Below the pieces are notes generated by a model. It did no database searches. It was given only the letters and a program-made list of their open reading frames with translations, and had not been told where the DNA came from. Positions 1 to 11,049 of a stretch of DNA of 64,000 nucleotides are shown here, one piece after another. A program made the translations under genes and the position numbers. The DNA comes from Macrothele yani (lineage: Eukaryota; Arthropoda; Arachnida; Araneae; Macrothelidae), in NCBI GenBank assembly GCA_039090855.1, contig CM077023.1, positions 77,103,127 to 77,167,126 of the forward strand. Direction: 5' to 3'. The first letter of the stretch is position 1. The number at the start of each line of letters is the position of its first letter.

Positions 1-706
1 GTATCAACTGTGCTTCAATTTGAATCACGCATAGCACATGTTCGACGACCAAAAGGCAAAAGGTTTGATGAAAAATACACCGTTAGCACCGTGAGACATC
101 CGCCTAGTCAAATGATATGGGGTGTTATGTTAGCATCCGGTACTGCTTCATTATCCTTTTTGCTGACAGGCACTACCATGACTGGTCCTTTTTATGTGTT
201 AATGTTACGTGAGAAGCTGTTAACTCATATGAAATTGCATAGATGAACAGTCTTTATTAATGATGGTGCACCATACCACAGATCAAAGACAATAAAGGAC
301 TGTCTGCAGAGGAAAATCATAACTGTGCTTGACTGGCCCGGTAACAGTCCTGACCTTAAACTCAACGAAAATTTGTAGACCATTTTAAAAGACAAGATAG
401 CAGAAAAACAGCTATCAAATTCCTAAGCTTTGATTGACACGATAAAGTACGTGTGGTGCAAAGACATTTCAAGTGACTACCGCAAATCCCTCTTTGAGAG
501 TATGCCACATCGTATTCTGTCCGTTATGAAAAACAAAGGTGGCCACACAAAGTACGGATTTCGGTCTTTTTGTGTTCTAAGGAATGTAAGTATTCATCTG
601 TGGGGACATTTTTTCAAATACCTCTGACTAGTAATCGTTTCTTTGAAAATCTTCATTTTCAATAAATTGACAGGTGGTCTTAAACTTTTGCAAATGACTG
701 TAAATA
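1..706 (+). pseudogene. Tc1-like transposase, C-terminal part, decayed
   Basis: The window opens inside a Tc1-like DNA transposon. Frame 1 reads the middle and C-terminal parts of a DDE transposase: an MIWGVM strand motif, then FINDGAPYHRSK, the second catalytic Asp region, then LDWPGNSPDL, which leads to the catalytic Glu region. Several in-frame stops break it (about 244, 376 and 424), and the PIENLW-type motif is corrupted to LNENL plus stop. The element ends near 706 in a terminal repeat, GGTGGTCTTAAACTTTTGCA, typical of one large Tc1 branch. The 5' half lies outside the window. It cannot encode an active enzyme. Confidence 0.85.
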
Positions 707-719
707 AATCATGGTGTAG

Positions 720-2290
720 ATGATTTTAGGAAAACAGTGTCTGACGTTTGGTCTAAATTCAACAATCCTTAGAAATACAAGATAGACGTATAGTTAGGGT
801 ACACTATAGGAAAGAGAAATAATAACAATTTTAGACAGTAAAATGTAACGGTACAATTAGCAGGCCCAGCTCCGGAAAACAGGAACAGAACCCACAGAAA
901 TCAAACTATGAGATACCCCCGCCAATGTGCAACATTCTAGGCACCAGCAACTAACCCTACAGAAGCTGCAGCTTGCCTCACGTAGGATTAAACTTCGTTT
1001 TTCGTTTTCATTGGAGCACACCGTTGTATCCAGCGTAATCCAGCCCATCCTACCGGAGGCACAGCTCCGTTAGCAATATTCTTTGTAGCTATCTCACTCC
1101 TCCTGCCGAAGTACCGAAGAAACTGCGTGAAATACCGGAAGATGAGGCTTCCGTTACATCTCGTTCGGGACTGACATGGGTGTCTGTTTACCGCTGGTTT
1201 CGTTGTTCGGAGGTAATGGTCAGTGTTAATCTTACGGCAGCTGTTCTGTATTAACCAAAACTTACCGTTTCTGGGAGGTCACCGCTGTTAGGAGGCGTTC
1301 GTTAATGGAAGTTTCACGGTAACTTCTTTTTCACCTGCTTATCTACATGTGTGGTAAATTTCGTCTCATTTCATGCACGCCTTCATGTTGTGGCATTTTC
1401 CATGCCTAGCAGTGCGTGTAGTAAGAATGACAAGGTCGGATATTATATGGCCAAATTTTTAAAACATCATCCATGTACTGATAGTCAAATTTTGGGTTAA
1501 GAATAGTAAGTTTTAAATTGGCGTTTTCAATGCTTTGGGTGAAGGAGAGGTGAGATTCCTCGTCAATAACCTTATTTGTAACGGGAATCTTTTTTGTTGT
1601 GAGTGGAAAATGTAGTCTGGAAAAGTATTCAGTAACTGTGGATAATAAGCTAGTCATTCTTTTCCTCTGTACTATTTTTAGATATCTGAAATAAGAAATT
1701 TTAAATCCTGTGGATTGTCCAATTTCATATCCTGCCACCGTCGGCATCGTGACGAGGATCGAACATTAAATTGGCAGTACCATGCGCTCTATTCCCTACG
1801 GAACAATAGAACATTGGATAGAAGAAAAGGAATCCTTTCAACCTAACTTTCTATACGCTTATTCCGCAAAAACACCCTTGCATTTGTAGATTGGAACAAT
1901 AAAAATGTGTATCGTTCCCTTGTTAACGAATTAGGGTGAGTTATCATGGATTCCTCAAATTTTTCTTGGATGCACGTTTCATGCAGTAGCCTTTTGTCCA
2001 TTCGTTTTAGCATACTCAACGCGAGAGAAAGTTCGTTCATTGTTTGTAATTCAGATACTCGTAATAATTTAAGCTAATCAAACACTGAATAATGATCGTC
2101 AAAGCTCTGATGCTTGGAGGTTACCTTTTTTGTTAATGAAAAAAATTGCCATTTGGACGAATACATAGGCAGGTGTTTATACAAGAAAATTTTTCGGTGG
2201 GTGGTGAAAAAAACTATGCGGTGGGGGTGGATGAAAGGAAATTTTTTATAGGAAAATACTCTTTGCCAAAATATTCGAAGCACTCAAGAT
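720..2290. other. Stretch without recognised gene
   Basis: I see no coding family here. Short ORFs on the minus strand at 1406-1747 and 1843-2040 have no recognisable motif. On the minus strand near 1740-1795 there is a weak tRNA-like head (a GTTCGATCC B-box), possibly an old SINE fragment, but no body or tail could be followed. Confidence 0.4.
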
Positions 2291-2394
2291 GATAATTGGT
2301 ATATGCAATGTACATGTATAGGAAAGGAAATGAGTGTAATTCCACAGCAGTTGGGCTATTTATTTGGATAAATCAGCTACACAAGTGGAACAAG

Positions 2395-3060
2395 TCAGTA
2401 CGCTGTAGCGCCACTTCTGGCTCGGATACAAGCACTTACCCGGCGGGGTACAGACCCGTACAGTTCACGGATACTGTGCTGAGATATAGTATGCCAGATG
2501 GTGTTCAAATTGCTGGCCAGTTCGCCGACATTCCGGGATGGACGTAGGTGGGGTCTCATCATGTCCCAAACATGTCCAATCGGTGAGAGGTCGGGCGATC
2601 GGGCTGTCCATGGAACAGTTTCGACATTACGGAGGCAGGCGTGGGAGAGCCGTGCCGTGGGCATTATGCTGTTGAAAAATTGCTCGGTGATGCTGCGACA
2701 GGAATGGCAACACAACAGGTCGTAGAATGTCGTTGACGTACCGTTGAGACGTGTGAGGATGGTACGGAGGAATACCAAGGGTGACCGGCTACCGTAGGAA
2801 ATGGCTCCCCAGACGACTCAAATGCCTGACGATGCGGCTATTTGACCAACCGGCCATTCTCAGCCCAATTATACGTCTACGCTCAACTGCTGGTAGTGTG
2901 CACGGATCCGATGTCGAGATATCATCACAGTCCGTGGAGGTTAATACAACAGCAATTCGCTGTGACAATTGTCCCTACTTGCGAGCTTTACTCTTGATAT
3001 ACCCTCCTCGACGCGCGGTTCCCATGCGTTGTGGCGGGCCACTATTTAGTCATTGGTCGT
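2395..3060 (-). pseudogene. Tc1-like transposase with internal deletion
   Basis: Reading right to left, 2990-2860 encodes a Tc1 helix-turn-helix (RMAGWSNSRIVRHL). The frame then jumps, near 2778, to the C-terminal third: VETVPWTARSPDLSPIGHVWDMM and a C-terminus ending GATAY. The central catalytic strand with the first Asp is missing, and the catalytic Glu of the usual PIEHVWD motif is Gly here. It is an internally deleted, inactive copy, and the deletion joins the DNA-binding domain to the C-terminus. A clear terminal inverted repeat pair was not found. Confidence 0.8.
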
Positions 3061-3528
3061 TATTTTTAATCATTTGAATATTCGACGCTGAGGTGTTTGC
3101 ATGCGGTGTTTCATCAGGATCGAACGACTTTCTCAAGGTGCTTCGTTTTTTTTTGGCAAAGAGTGTATTTAAGCCTCAAACCTAGGATTAAACATGGAAA
3201 AACCTTAAAAAAAATGGAGAACTGCTGAATTATTTGTAGTTAACAATGGTTATAAACGGTAATTTTTTTTTTCCAAAACCTGCACATGGTTATTTCGTTT
3301 ATGGGATGTTTTTATTTTTTCTCTCTCATGTTTAAATGGAATATACATTATAGTAAAATATATTTCAAGATAATGCTGAGGAATTCCTGTACACGCTAAC
3401 TGCTGCTGACAACTGTGCTATATGATAATGAAAAGGACTACAAAAAATTAAAAACAAATTATGTATATACAAAATATAATGTTCAACACACAGGTACATA
3501 TACGTATACGTATATACACTTTCAAATA

Positions 3529-3760
3529 GAGGGGAGCCGCCGCGGTAGCGCTGTGATCTAAGCGATGGCTTCTGATCATTCGTCCGAGATGGGTCTTGGT
3601 TCGAATGCCGGTGAGACATAGATGTTGTGTTTGTCTAATGGCGCAGGCTCTCTCCCTTCTCTGGAACCAATGGTCCTAAATTAGGGACGGGCGACTGCTT
3701 GTAGCCCAATGAGTTGCTCATGGTGGTCATTGAACCTCCAATAAAAAAAATGGAGGGGTG
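3529..3760 (+). repeat. SINE family A (tRNA-headed), full-length copy
   Basis: The head holds an A-box-like region (GGTAGCGCTGTGATCTAAGC) and a B-box (GGTTCGAATGCC). A body shared by many copies in this window follows (CTGGAACCAATGGTCCTAAATT region, then GGGCGACTGCTTGTAGCCCA), ending in CCTCCAATAAAAAAAA. Possible imperfect target duplication: AATAGAGGGG before, AATGGAGGGG after. Family A is defined by comparison with 4905, 20750, 29946, 32438, 40509 and 41977. Confidence 0.8.
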
Positions 3761-3977
3761 TTGGGTTTTTTGTGGGCCTGGGGATGTTTGAGGTGTATGT
3801 GTAAATCCGGTACAAAAGAATATGGAAAAATTGGCTGATGGCTTTTAGCAGCAGCTGCTTCGATGAATGTCAGAAATACTTAATTTTTGTAATGTTTCTA
3901 CTGATTTTGTGACTCAGTATGCGGTTGAAAACAAATGTCGTAAGACAGTTCATGACGCCGTAAGATAGCTTGTTATA

Positions 3978-4892
3978 CGTAGTGAGATCAAAAAGTTCCG
4001 AGACTAGGTACGTAGCGCACCAACAGATGGCAATACGCGGATGCGCGAGCAGCGGTCGGAGTCAGTGACCTTCATGAGTCATTGCCGAGTGGCGTCGTTC
4101 TGTGAACATCGGGAGCTGTGCTACACGATATTTGGTGACCACGTACAGAATACAGCTGCGATTTCGACTTGGACTGCAAACTAGAGCAGCGAACGAACAT
4201 CAAATTCTGCGTCAAACTTGACAAATTGGGAACGGAGATGCATGAAGTGTTGCGGCAGCCTTATGGCAATGAAGCAATGAGTCGTACGAGGTGTTTTGAG
4301 TGGTACTCGCGCTTCAAGAGCGGCAGAACGGCACTGGAAAATGACGATATGTCAGGGCGACCGTCCACGAGCTAAACCCCCGAAAATGGTGACAAAATTA
4401 GGGAACTGGTGCATGAGGATCGTCGGAGAGCCATTCAAGACATTGCTACCATCGTCAATGTGTCATACGGAACAGTGCAAGAAATTCCGACGTCGGTTTT
4501 GAACATGCACCGCATTGCTGCAAAGTTTGTTCCAAAGATTCTGAATCCGGAAAAGACGGCGCTCCGTGTCGAACTCTGTCAAGATCTAACTGTCGAACTC
4601 CCAAAGATGAAGATTAACTCTTGAATAACTCTGTCGAACTCCCGAAGATGAAGATGAAGCTCAAAGGTCGCCGTTTTGAAACCGTGGACGAGATCCAGCG
4701 CGAATCGCAGACGGTGCTTGACATGATTAGCGAACAGGACTTCCAGGGAGCGTTCCAACAGTGGCAAAAACGCTGGCAGCGGTGCATCGCTGCCCAAGGA
4801 GACTACTTTGAGGGAGATCATAGCCAAACATAAGTAAAGTAAGTACTTTGTCCTATATCGGCCTAGTCTCGGAACTTTTTGATCGGACCTCG
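3978..4892 (+). mobile_element. Mariner (DD34D-type) relic with deleted catalytic core
   Basis: Ends are inverted repeats containing GATCAAAAAGTTCCGAGACT, flanked by TA (3976-3977 and 4893-4894). The + strand keeps the mariner paired-HTH start (about 4169-4375: VLRQPYGNEAMSRTRCFEWY, SGRPSTS) and the C-terminal tail (KVAVLKPWTRSS frame; 4660-4835), but the region with the three catalytic Asp residues is gone. At the junction a 24-bp segment (CTGTCGAACTCC...) occurs twice, at about 4589 and 4630. Length 915 bp against about 1.3 kb for an intact mariner. A stop at 4374 breaks the N-terminal frame. Non-autonomous. Confidence 0.85.
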
Positions 4893-4904
4893 TACATGTT
4901 TCGG

Positions 4905-5125
4905 CTGCTCCTGTAATGCAGTGGTCTAAAAGCTGGCTTATGAACATTTATTCGAGAAGGGTTCGGGTTCGAATCCCGGTAATGCATTGATTATGAGTTT
5001 GTCTTGCGGCACTGGCTCTCTCCTTTCCCTGGAACCAGTGGCCCTAAATTAAGGACGAGCGAGTGCTTATAGCCCACTGAGTATCTCACGGTGGTCGCAA
5101 AACCTTCCATCAAAAATAAATAAAT
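4905..5125 (+). repeat. SINE family A copy
   Basis: tRNA-like head with TGCAGTGGTCTAAAAG (A box) and GGTTCGAATCCCGG (B box). The family A body follows (GGCACTGGCTCTCTCC, CTTATAGCCCACTGAGT, CACGGTGGTCGC), ending in an AT-rich tail (ATAAATAAATG). It lies between the mariner relic and the next Tc1 element. Confidence 0.8.
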
Positions 5126-5149
5126 GTATATACTGTATATAATACATAT

Positions 5150-6389
5150 GCTATATTGACAAAAGTCACCGAACACCCTTCAACAGCAAATGAACAGATC
5201 CGCTGCGTTGTTAAGATGCGCGGTACAGCTGCAAACGGTATAAAAACAAGCCTGCAGCTGACCGCGATCTTATCGCACTGTGAAGTGGAGTGAAAATGTC
5301 GCGGCGGGAGAGAACTGACTTTGAGAAAGGAATGATTGTTGGGTGTCATATTAATGGGTTGTCCATAAGATAAACCGAGAGGCGTTTAAACATACCCAAG
5401 TCAACTCTTTTGGATGCACTAAATAAGTGGAAGACACATGGCGTGCCTGAAGCAACAAAACGTACCGGCAGACCAAAGAAAATCAGTGATAGAGGACGTC
5501 GAAGCCTCAGGAGAGTCGTTACAGCTAATCGACGGAGTACTGCACAAGACCGCAGTGTACAGGTGAGTAACAATGCTGGAACCTCAGTAAGTACACGTAC
5601 CATTCGCAGAGAACTTCATTCCATGGGTTACCGTGGTTGTGCGGCAGCTCATAAGCCTTTCATTTCCACTTGGAATGCTACTCGTCGTTTAGCATGGTGT
5701 AAAGAACATTTATCGTGGACCGTAGATCAATTGAAACGGGTCCTATGGACGGATGAATCCAAATACACGATCCATCAGTCTGATGGTCGTATGTGGGTAT
5801 GGCGGCAGCTGGGGGAACGCTATTTACCATAGTGTATACTGTTCCTACGGTCAAGTTTGGAGCTGGCAGTGTACTCGTGTGTGTGTGTGTGTTTCGTGGT
5901 ACGACCCCGGCCTATTGGTTATCGTGGACAAACCTGTTAACCAGCACGTGTACCTCGATATTCTGGACAATTATGCAACACCAACTCTGCGGCAATACTA
6001 TGGAACCGAGCCTTGTTGGGACCAGCAGGATAATGCACCGAGCCATAAAGCAAGGACTGTTACGGTGTAGTTGGACGATAATTACGTATCGTGTGTGGAC
6101 TGGCCAGCACAGCGCCCTGATCTTAATCCCATAAAGCACCTATGGGATGAATTATAGGGCCGCATACGAAGTTTGGAACCAAGGCTTACTATTAAGCAAC
6201 AGTTAGCGGCAGCATTATGCACTGAATGGAAGCGCATACCCATCGCTGTGTTCCAAAACTTTGTCGAAAGCATGTCTCGAAGAGTCAATGCATGCATTAA
6301 GGCCAAAGGTGGACCGACACCGTACTAATGTGTGTCAATAAATGCTATGTTGTGTTTCTTTTCTAGGTGTCCGCTGATTTTTGTCAATA

Positions 6390-6394
<5 letters not shown>
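5150..6394 (+). mobile_element. Tc1-like element, family B copy 1
   Basis: Terminal inverted repeats of the form CTATATTGACAAAAGTCACC at the left and the matching GATTTTTGTCAATATAG at the right bound a 1.25 kb element. The same ends occur at 38625-40308 in the opposite orientation, which defines the family. The right end runs directly into a (GT)n tract at 6392-6424. Confidence 0.85.
5296..6328 (+). pseudogene. Tc1-like transposase, family B copy 1
   Basis: ATG at 5296 starts MSRRERTDFEKGMIVG, a helix-turn-helix region with an in-frame TAA at 5371. The frame then runs through GRPKKISDRGRRSLRRVV and LWTDESKYTIHQSDG (first Asp) to a stop at 5830. Beyond it the coding sense shifts frame across an expanded GT run (about 5878-5892) that replaces the usual VWGCFSW region. 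It continues with DQQDNAPSHKA (second Asp) and DWPAQRPDLNPIKHLWDEL, where the catalytic Glu is Lys, and ends GGPTPY at 6325. Nonsense codons, a frameshift and the Glu-to-Lys change make it inactive. Confidence 0.85.

Positions 6395-6424
<30 letters not shown>
6392..6424. repeat. (GT)n microsatellite
   Basis: About 16 GT units follow the right terminal repeat of the family B element at once, probably expanded from its end. AT-rich sequence with TATA repeats (6480-6543) follows up to the next element. Confidence 0.9.
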
Positions 6425-6425
<1 letters not shown>

Positions 6426-6543
6426 ATATCTTTTCGTTTTTTTGAATTTTAACTATTTCATATTATTGCTGTGTTCATTTTCTTTTCGGGGTATTATACT
6501 ACTACTAATAATAATAAATATAAACATATATATACTGTATATA

Positions 6544-7952
6544 CAATGCTGGCCACCCAAAATGCAACACCAAGAAGGGCACGAGATAGCAAAGCAAGAT
6601 TTACTGGACACATAACAACAGATGCAAAGATGAAACGATTGAGCTTACAGGCTCGTGCGACTTGCGGAACACGCAGAAATCAATAGTTCGTGAGGCCCCA
6701 TGGCTGGCAATAACGACCGCTACACGCCGCGGCATCGAACGAAAGAGGCTTTGGATGTGGGCCTGGGGTATGTCGGTCCAGGCTGCTTCCACACGTTGCC
6801 ACAGGTGATCAGGCGTAGCCGCGGGTGGTGCTTGCCGGGCCATTCAGTTGCCGATCAGCGACCAGACGTGTGCGATGGGCGACATATCGGGAGAACAGGC
6901 GGGCCACGGCAGCAGTGACACCTGGTGGGCCGTGAAGAATTGTTGCACGATGCGTGTCACGTGCGGGCGCGCAGGGTCCTGTTGAAACGTGGTCGCTGGC
7001 AGATCTTGCAGGTAAGGGAGGACTACAGGCTCCAAAAAGTCGGAGATGTAGCTTTGGCTGTTGAATGTACCGGCGATTCGTACCAGAGGGGCGCGAGTGT
7101 CATATCCAATTGCGCCTCAAACCATAACACCGGGAAACGGACCGGTATGGCGATGCATAATGCAGGCGTCATACCGTCTCTCGCCGAGGGTGCCGCCCCA
7201 CGCGGTTCCGACCATCGTGGTGTTGCAGGCAGAAGCGGGATTCGTCGGAGAAGACAATGTAGTGCCATTCCGTAGTCCAGGTGCGGCGTTCAACGGCCCA
7301 CTGCCGCCACACTCGCCGGTGGTGTAACGTCAATGGTAATCGGAGCAATGGGCGCCGTGCGACAAGTCCCCGCTCCTGCAGACGACGTCGAACGATACGT
7401 GCTGACACAGGTTGTTGCGCAACACACCCGAATTCCTGCGCTCACGTTCGTGATGTGGCGGTGCAAGCCGTCAATGCCCGCCGCACAACATGCTGGTCCT
7501 CTCGTTGGGTGGTGTGCCGCGGCTGCGGCAATCTCTTTCGTCGGTCCGTTCGTCCCTCTTGCACCCACCGAATCCATATTCGCCTCACTGTGGCTGGATG
7601 TCGTTCCACACGGGCGCCGATGTCTCGGTACGATAAACCGCTGTCGCGATAAGCTACTGTTCGTCCTCTGTCGAACTCCAAAACATGATGGAATGACTGT
7701 CATATTCTGCGACGAGGCATCAGGAAGCTTCCCACGCACAGGTCCGGCAGCGCAACACACTTCCAATACTTACACCCCGCCTTCTGTGCACCCTTCTTAT
7801 AGTGCTTCTCGGTTGCGTTCTGGGCGCACATGATTTGCATATGCCCTGCAATGCTAATCGTTTTCATGTCCTCTCGCGGGCGACGCATGCTGCGAATTTC
7901 AGGCCAATCGGATGCTTTCTTCTTGGTGTTGCATTTTGGGTGGCCAGCACTG
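6544..7952 (-). mobile_element. Tc1-like element, family A copy 1, with decayed transposase
   Basis: Ends are GCTGGCCACCCAAAATGCAA inverted repeats with TA on both sides (6542-6543, 7953-7954). The minus strand encodes a Tc1 transposase in pieces: N-terminal HTH (7681-7442, EFDRGRTVAYRDSGLSYRDI), first catalytic strand (7408-7169, FSDESRFCLQHHDG), second (7035-6844, FQQDPARPHVTR then SPDMSPIAHVW), C-terminus (6843 down). The catalytic Glu is Ala, and several frameshifts break the frame. The codon where a start Met is expected reads TTG. A relative at 35465 has a longer open frame. Confidence 0.88.
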
Positions 7953-7957
7953 TATAT

Positions 7958-9132
7958 ATAAAGTAAAAACCAAGCAAGAAATAGTTTTTTTTAAAGGAAA
8001 ATTAAAACAAATTAAAATCGAGAACATGGCAGAGAGAGAAAAAAAACAAAAACAAAAAAACCAACAACTTCCCAAGCAAACGAGCCCCGGAGCAAGCAAA
8101 AAACAAAAGACAAAAACATTTTTAAGAAAACCAGAGGGACATAGGGATTGCAGACCAATGACAGATTCTGTTATGGCTTCGTCAGGGGCAAGCATGAAGA
8201 AAATCTCTCACGTATCTACAAAGACCAGGAAAGTGTGGATTTCTGCTAATATTGTTTGTTGCAAGGGCAAATTAAATTTAAGGTTAAATTCAACAAATGT
8301 TAAAAGGGATAAATAACCCAAATATCAGCAAACTAAACCACATTGCTCAAAGCACACTCAAAATAACCAGTCCAAGAGAATTCTAGCAAACTACATTTTG
8401 AAGGAGGACAAACACCCCTTTCAACACAAAACAAGGGAAGAAAGTAATTTACTGATGAAAAGTGAAGAGCTTTGCCTAAAGAAAAGGTATACATATTCCG
8501 TAACATTTGTCCTCAAACTTTGAAATATTGAAAAATATATTTTTTTAAAATGCACTAACTAATGGTGCAGGAGTATTATAGTGTATTTTTTAAAAATATA
8601 TATTTTTTCAATATTTCAAAGTTTCAGGACAAGTTTTACTGAATATGTATACCTTTTCTTTAGGCAAAGCTCTTCACTTTTCATCAGTAAATTTCTTTCT
8701 TCTCTTGTTTTGTGTTGAAAGGGGTGTTTGTCCTCCTTCAAAATGTAGTCTGCTAGAATTCTCTTGGATTGGTTAATATGAGTGTGCGTTGGGCAATGTG
8801 GTTTAGTTTGCTGATATTTGGGTTATTTATCCCTTTTAACATTTGTTGAATTTAACCTTAAATTAATTGTGTCCTTGTAGCAAACTAAATTAGCAGAAAC
8901 CTACACTTTTCTGGATTTTGTTGATACGCAAGGAGAATCTGTCATTGGGCCGCAATCCCTATGTTCTTCTGGTTTTCTTAAAAATATTTTTGTTTTTTTT
9001 ATTTTTGCTTGCTCCGGGGTTCGTTCGCCAAGGAAGTTTTTTTTTTTTTTTTTTTTTTTGCTATGTTCTCGGTTTTAATTTGTTTTTATTTTCCTTTAAA
9101 ATTTTTTTTTTCTTGCTTCGTTTTTAGCTTTA
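7958..9132. repeat. Foldback element: two ~570-bp inverted arms
   Basis: 7958-8550 and 8586-9132 are inverted copies of each other with a spacer of about 35 bases. The tips match (TAAAAACCAAGCAAGAAA left, its complement right near 9112-9130). Examples inside are GAAAAGTGAAGAGCTTTGCC at about 8458 with its complement at about 8665, and GCAATCCCTATGT at 8951 with its complement at about 8142. Arms differ by scattered substitutions and by homopolymer length. No protein motif. It starts 4 bases after the family A Tc1. Confidence 0.88.
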
Positions 9133-9236
9133 TTTAAGTATTATAGTTTGATCTTTCTTTTATGCAGCCTTTGGTGCTTTCAAATTTCCAAGTTGTTTCT
9201 GTTTGGTGCTTCTAGTTGGTTTTTCAGCTATATATA

Positions 9237-11017
9237 CAGTAGTGGCCAAAATTGTGGAAGCCTTTTGGAAATAGTGTATTTTTGAGGTTTGATGGCTTGT
9301 AACACCGCTTTTTTTTTTTTTTTTTTTTTGGAGTAATACCATAAAATTATATATTAATGGAAAGATAATGTCATCAAGAATGTAATGCAATAACTTTTAT
9401 GAAGAATTTTGTATTAGAACAGCAGTTATAAAGAAGAAAAGGGTAACATATAGGAAAAATGAGATATACAAAAATACTCACCATGTCAATTAATACAGAC
9501 ATTTAACGTGGACCAGGAGCGAAGATCTTTGTTTGATGTTTGACTCACCATGTCAGTTAATACTTCGTTGGGTAACTTTTAGCGTTAATTACGGCCTTAC
9601 AACGCCTTCCCATGGAGTGAACCAAGTATTTTAGTTCTGCAGCTGTTATAATGTGAAACCAAGATTAAATATTTGCTTCTATTAATTGGGTTTTATTGCT
9701 GCGTTGCTTCTGACTAACACGTTTCTTTAGTCGGCTCAATAGATTTTCGATGGGATTAAGGTCTGGCAACTTTTTGCACACAGCAGGTCTGGCAACTTTT
9801 GCACACATGACATGGAGCTGAATCCTGTTGAATTATAAATGCTTCATTATCTTGGAAAAGATCACGTGCGGAAGGCTTCAGTTTGGGCTCAAGTTTTTCT
9901 AATATTAATGTATTTGTGGCCATTTATTCCCATTTATCACGCAAATTCTGCCCACACCTTTTGATGCCATACAACCCCAGATCACAACATTAACTGGGTG
10001 TTTCACGGTACATGTAATGCAATCAGGATGCAAATCTTCTCCGATTCTTCTCCTTACGTATTTTATGCCATCACTACCGAACAGGGAAATTTTGGTCTCA
10101 TCACTCCAAATAACATTGTCCCATTGTTCGGCTGTCCAGTTAACATGGGTTTTAGCCCAGTTTAATCTTTTCAACCTTTGTTTGAGAGATAAAAATGGCT
10201 TTTCTCGTGTAATTCTAGCTTTTAGACCAAATTCCTGCAGTCTGCGCCGAACAAACCTTGCACTCAACTTCACATTGCATTGCGCCATTTCATCTTGTAT
10301 GCACCCAGATGATTTCTTCTGTCACCTAGGCACAGTCTCTTGATTCTTCTATCATCACTTGCTGTTGAGCACCCTTTTCAGTCTGGTTTTGTAGTGACTG
10401 AGTCTCCTATACCTCTTCAAAAAGTACCACCTTCGGTTAAGTTTCCACCAATTTTTCTTCTAATTTCTTCATAACTGAAGCCTTGTTCATTTAATATTAC
10501 TATTTTGCATTGGTTTCTGGGTGACCAGTCAACTCTTTGCGCCATTTTTTTCATTTTATCACGTTTTACAAGCTCACTAAATGAAAGAACACACATAAAA
10601 AAACAACAACCATAACTTGATTGCAATCACATAACACACTGACAAATGTTCTCCTCTCAGCTCCAATACATGACATCAATAGCTAAATCCTAGTGTGACC
10701 TGATTGGCTCATTGCCAAAACAAGATGACACCTGATTGGCTCTCTAAACACTCATGCTCATTGGCTACATTCAAATGAAGGAAAGCTACTTCATATCAAC
10801 CAAAGCAAGTTATGCTTCCTTTTTCTAGTTATTCGGTTATAACTTTTCATAGAATACAGATAATTAAACAAACTTTGTTGCATTACATTTTTGATGAAAG
10901 TATCTTTCCATTGTTATGTAATTTTATGGTATTACTCTAAAAAAAGTGGTGTTTGAGCCATCATACCTCAAAAATGGACTTTTTCCAAAAGGTTTTTCAC
11001 AATTTGGGCCACTACTG
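9237..11017 (-). mobile_element. Tc1-like element with long terminal repeats, decayed transposase
   Basis: Inverted ends CAGTAGTGGCCAAAATTGTG (left) and the match at 10990-11017 continue for about 160 bp, longer than the usual Tc1 repeat. TA flanks lie at 9235 and 11018. Minus-strand fragments: HTH (10626-10417, QRVDWSPRNQCKIVILNEQG), then 10288-9905 with ARFVRRRLQEFGLKAR, IWSDETKISLFGSDG (first Asp) and VNVVIWGCMASKGVG. Then FIIQQDSAPCH (second Asp, about 9835) and a PDLNPIENL remnant with the Glu kept (about 9755). A short tandem duplication and a deletion lie between the last two, and the frame is broken at several points. Confidence 0.87.
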
Positions 11018-11019
11018 TA

Positions 11020-11047
11020 TGTATATATATATATATATATATATATC
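11020..11047. repeat. (AT)n microsatellite
   Basis: Short AT run between two Tc1 elements; both elements insert at TA, so this was a natural target. Confidence 0.85.
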
Positions 11048-11049
11048 TA

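Noticed and set aside
7333..7833. 166-aa plus-strand ORF
   Set aside because: Antisense shadow of the family A Tc1 transposase on the minus strand.
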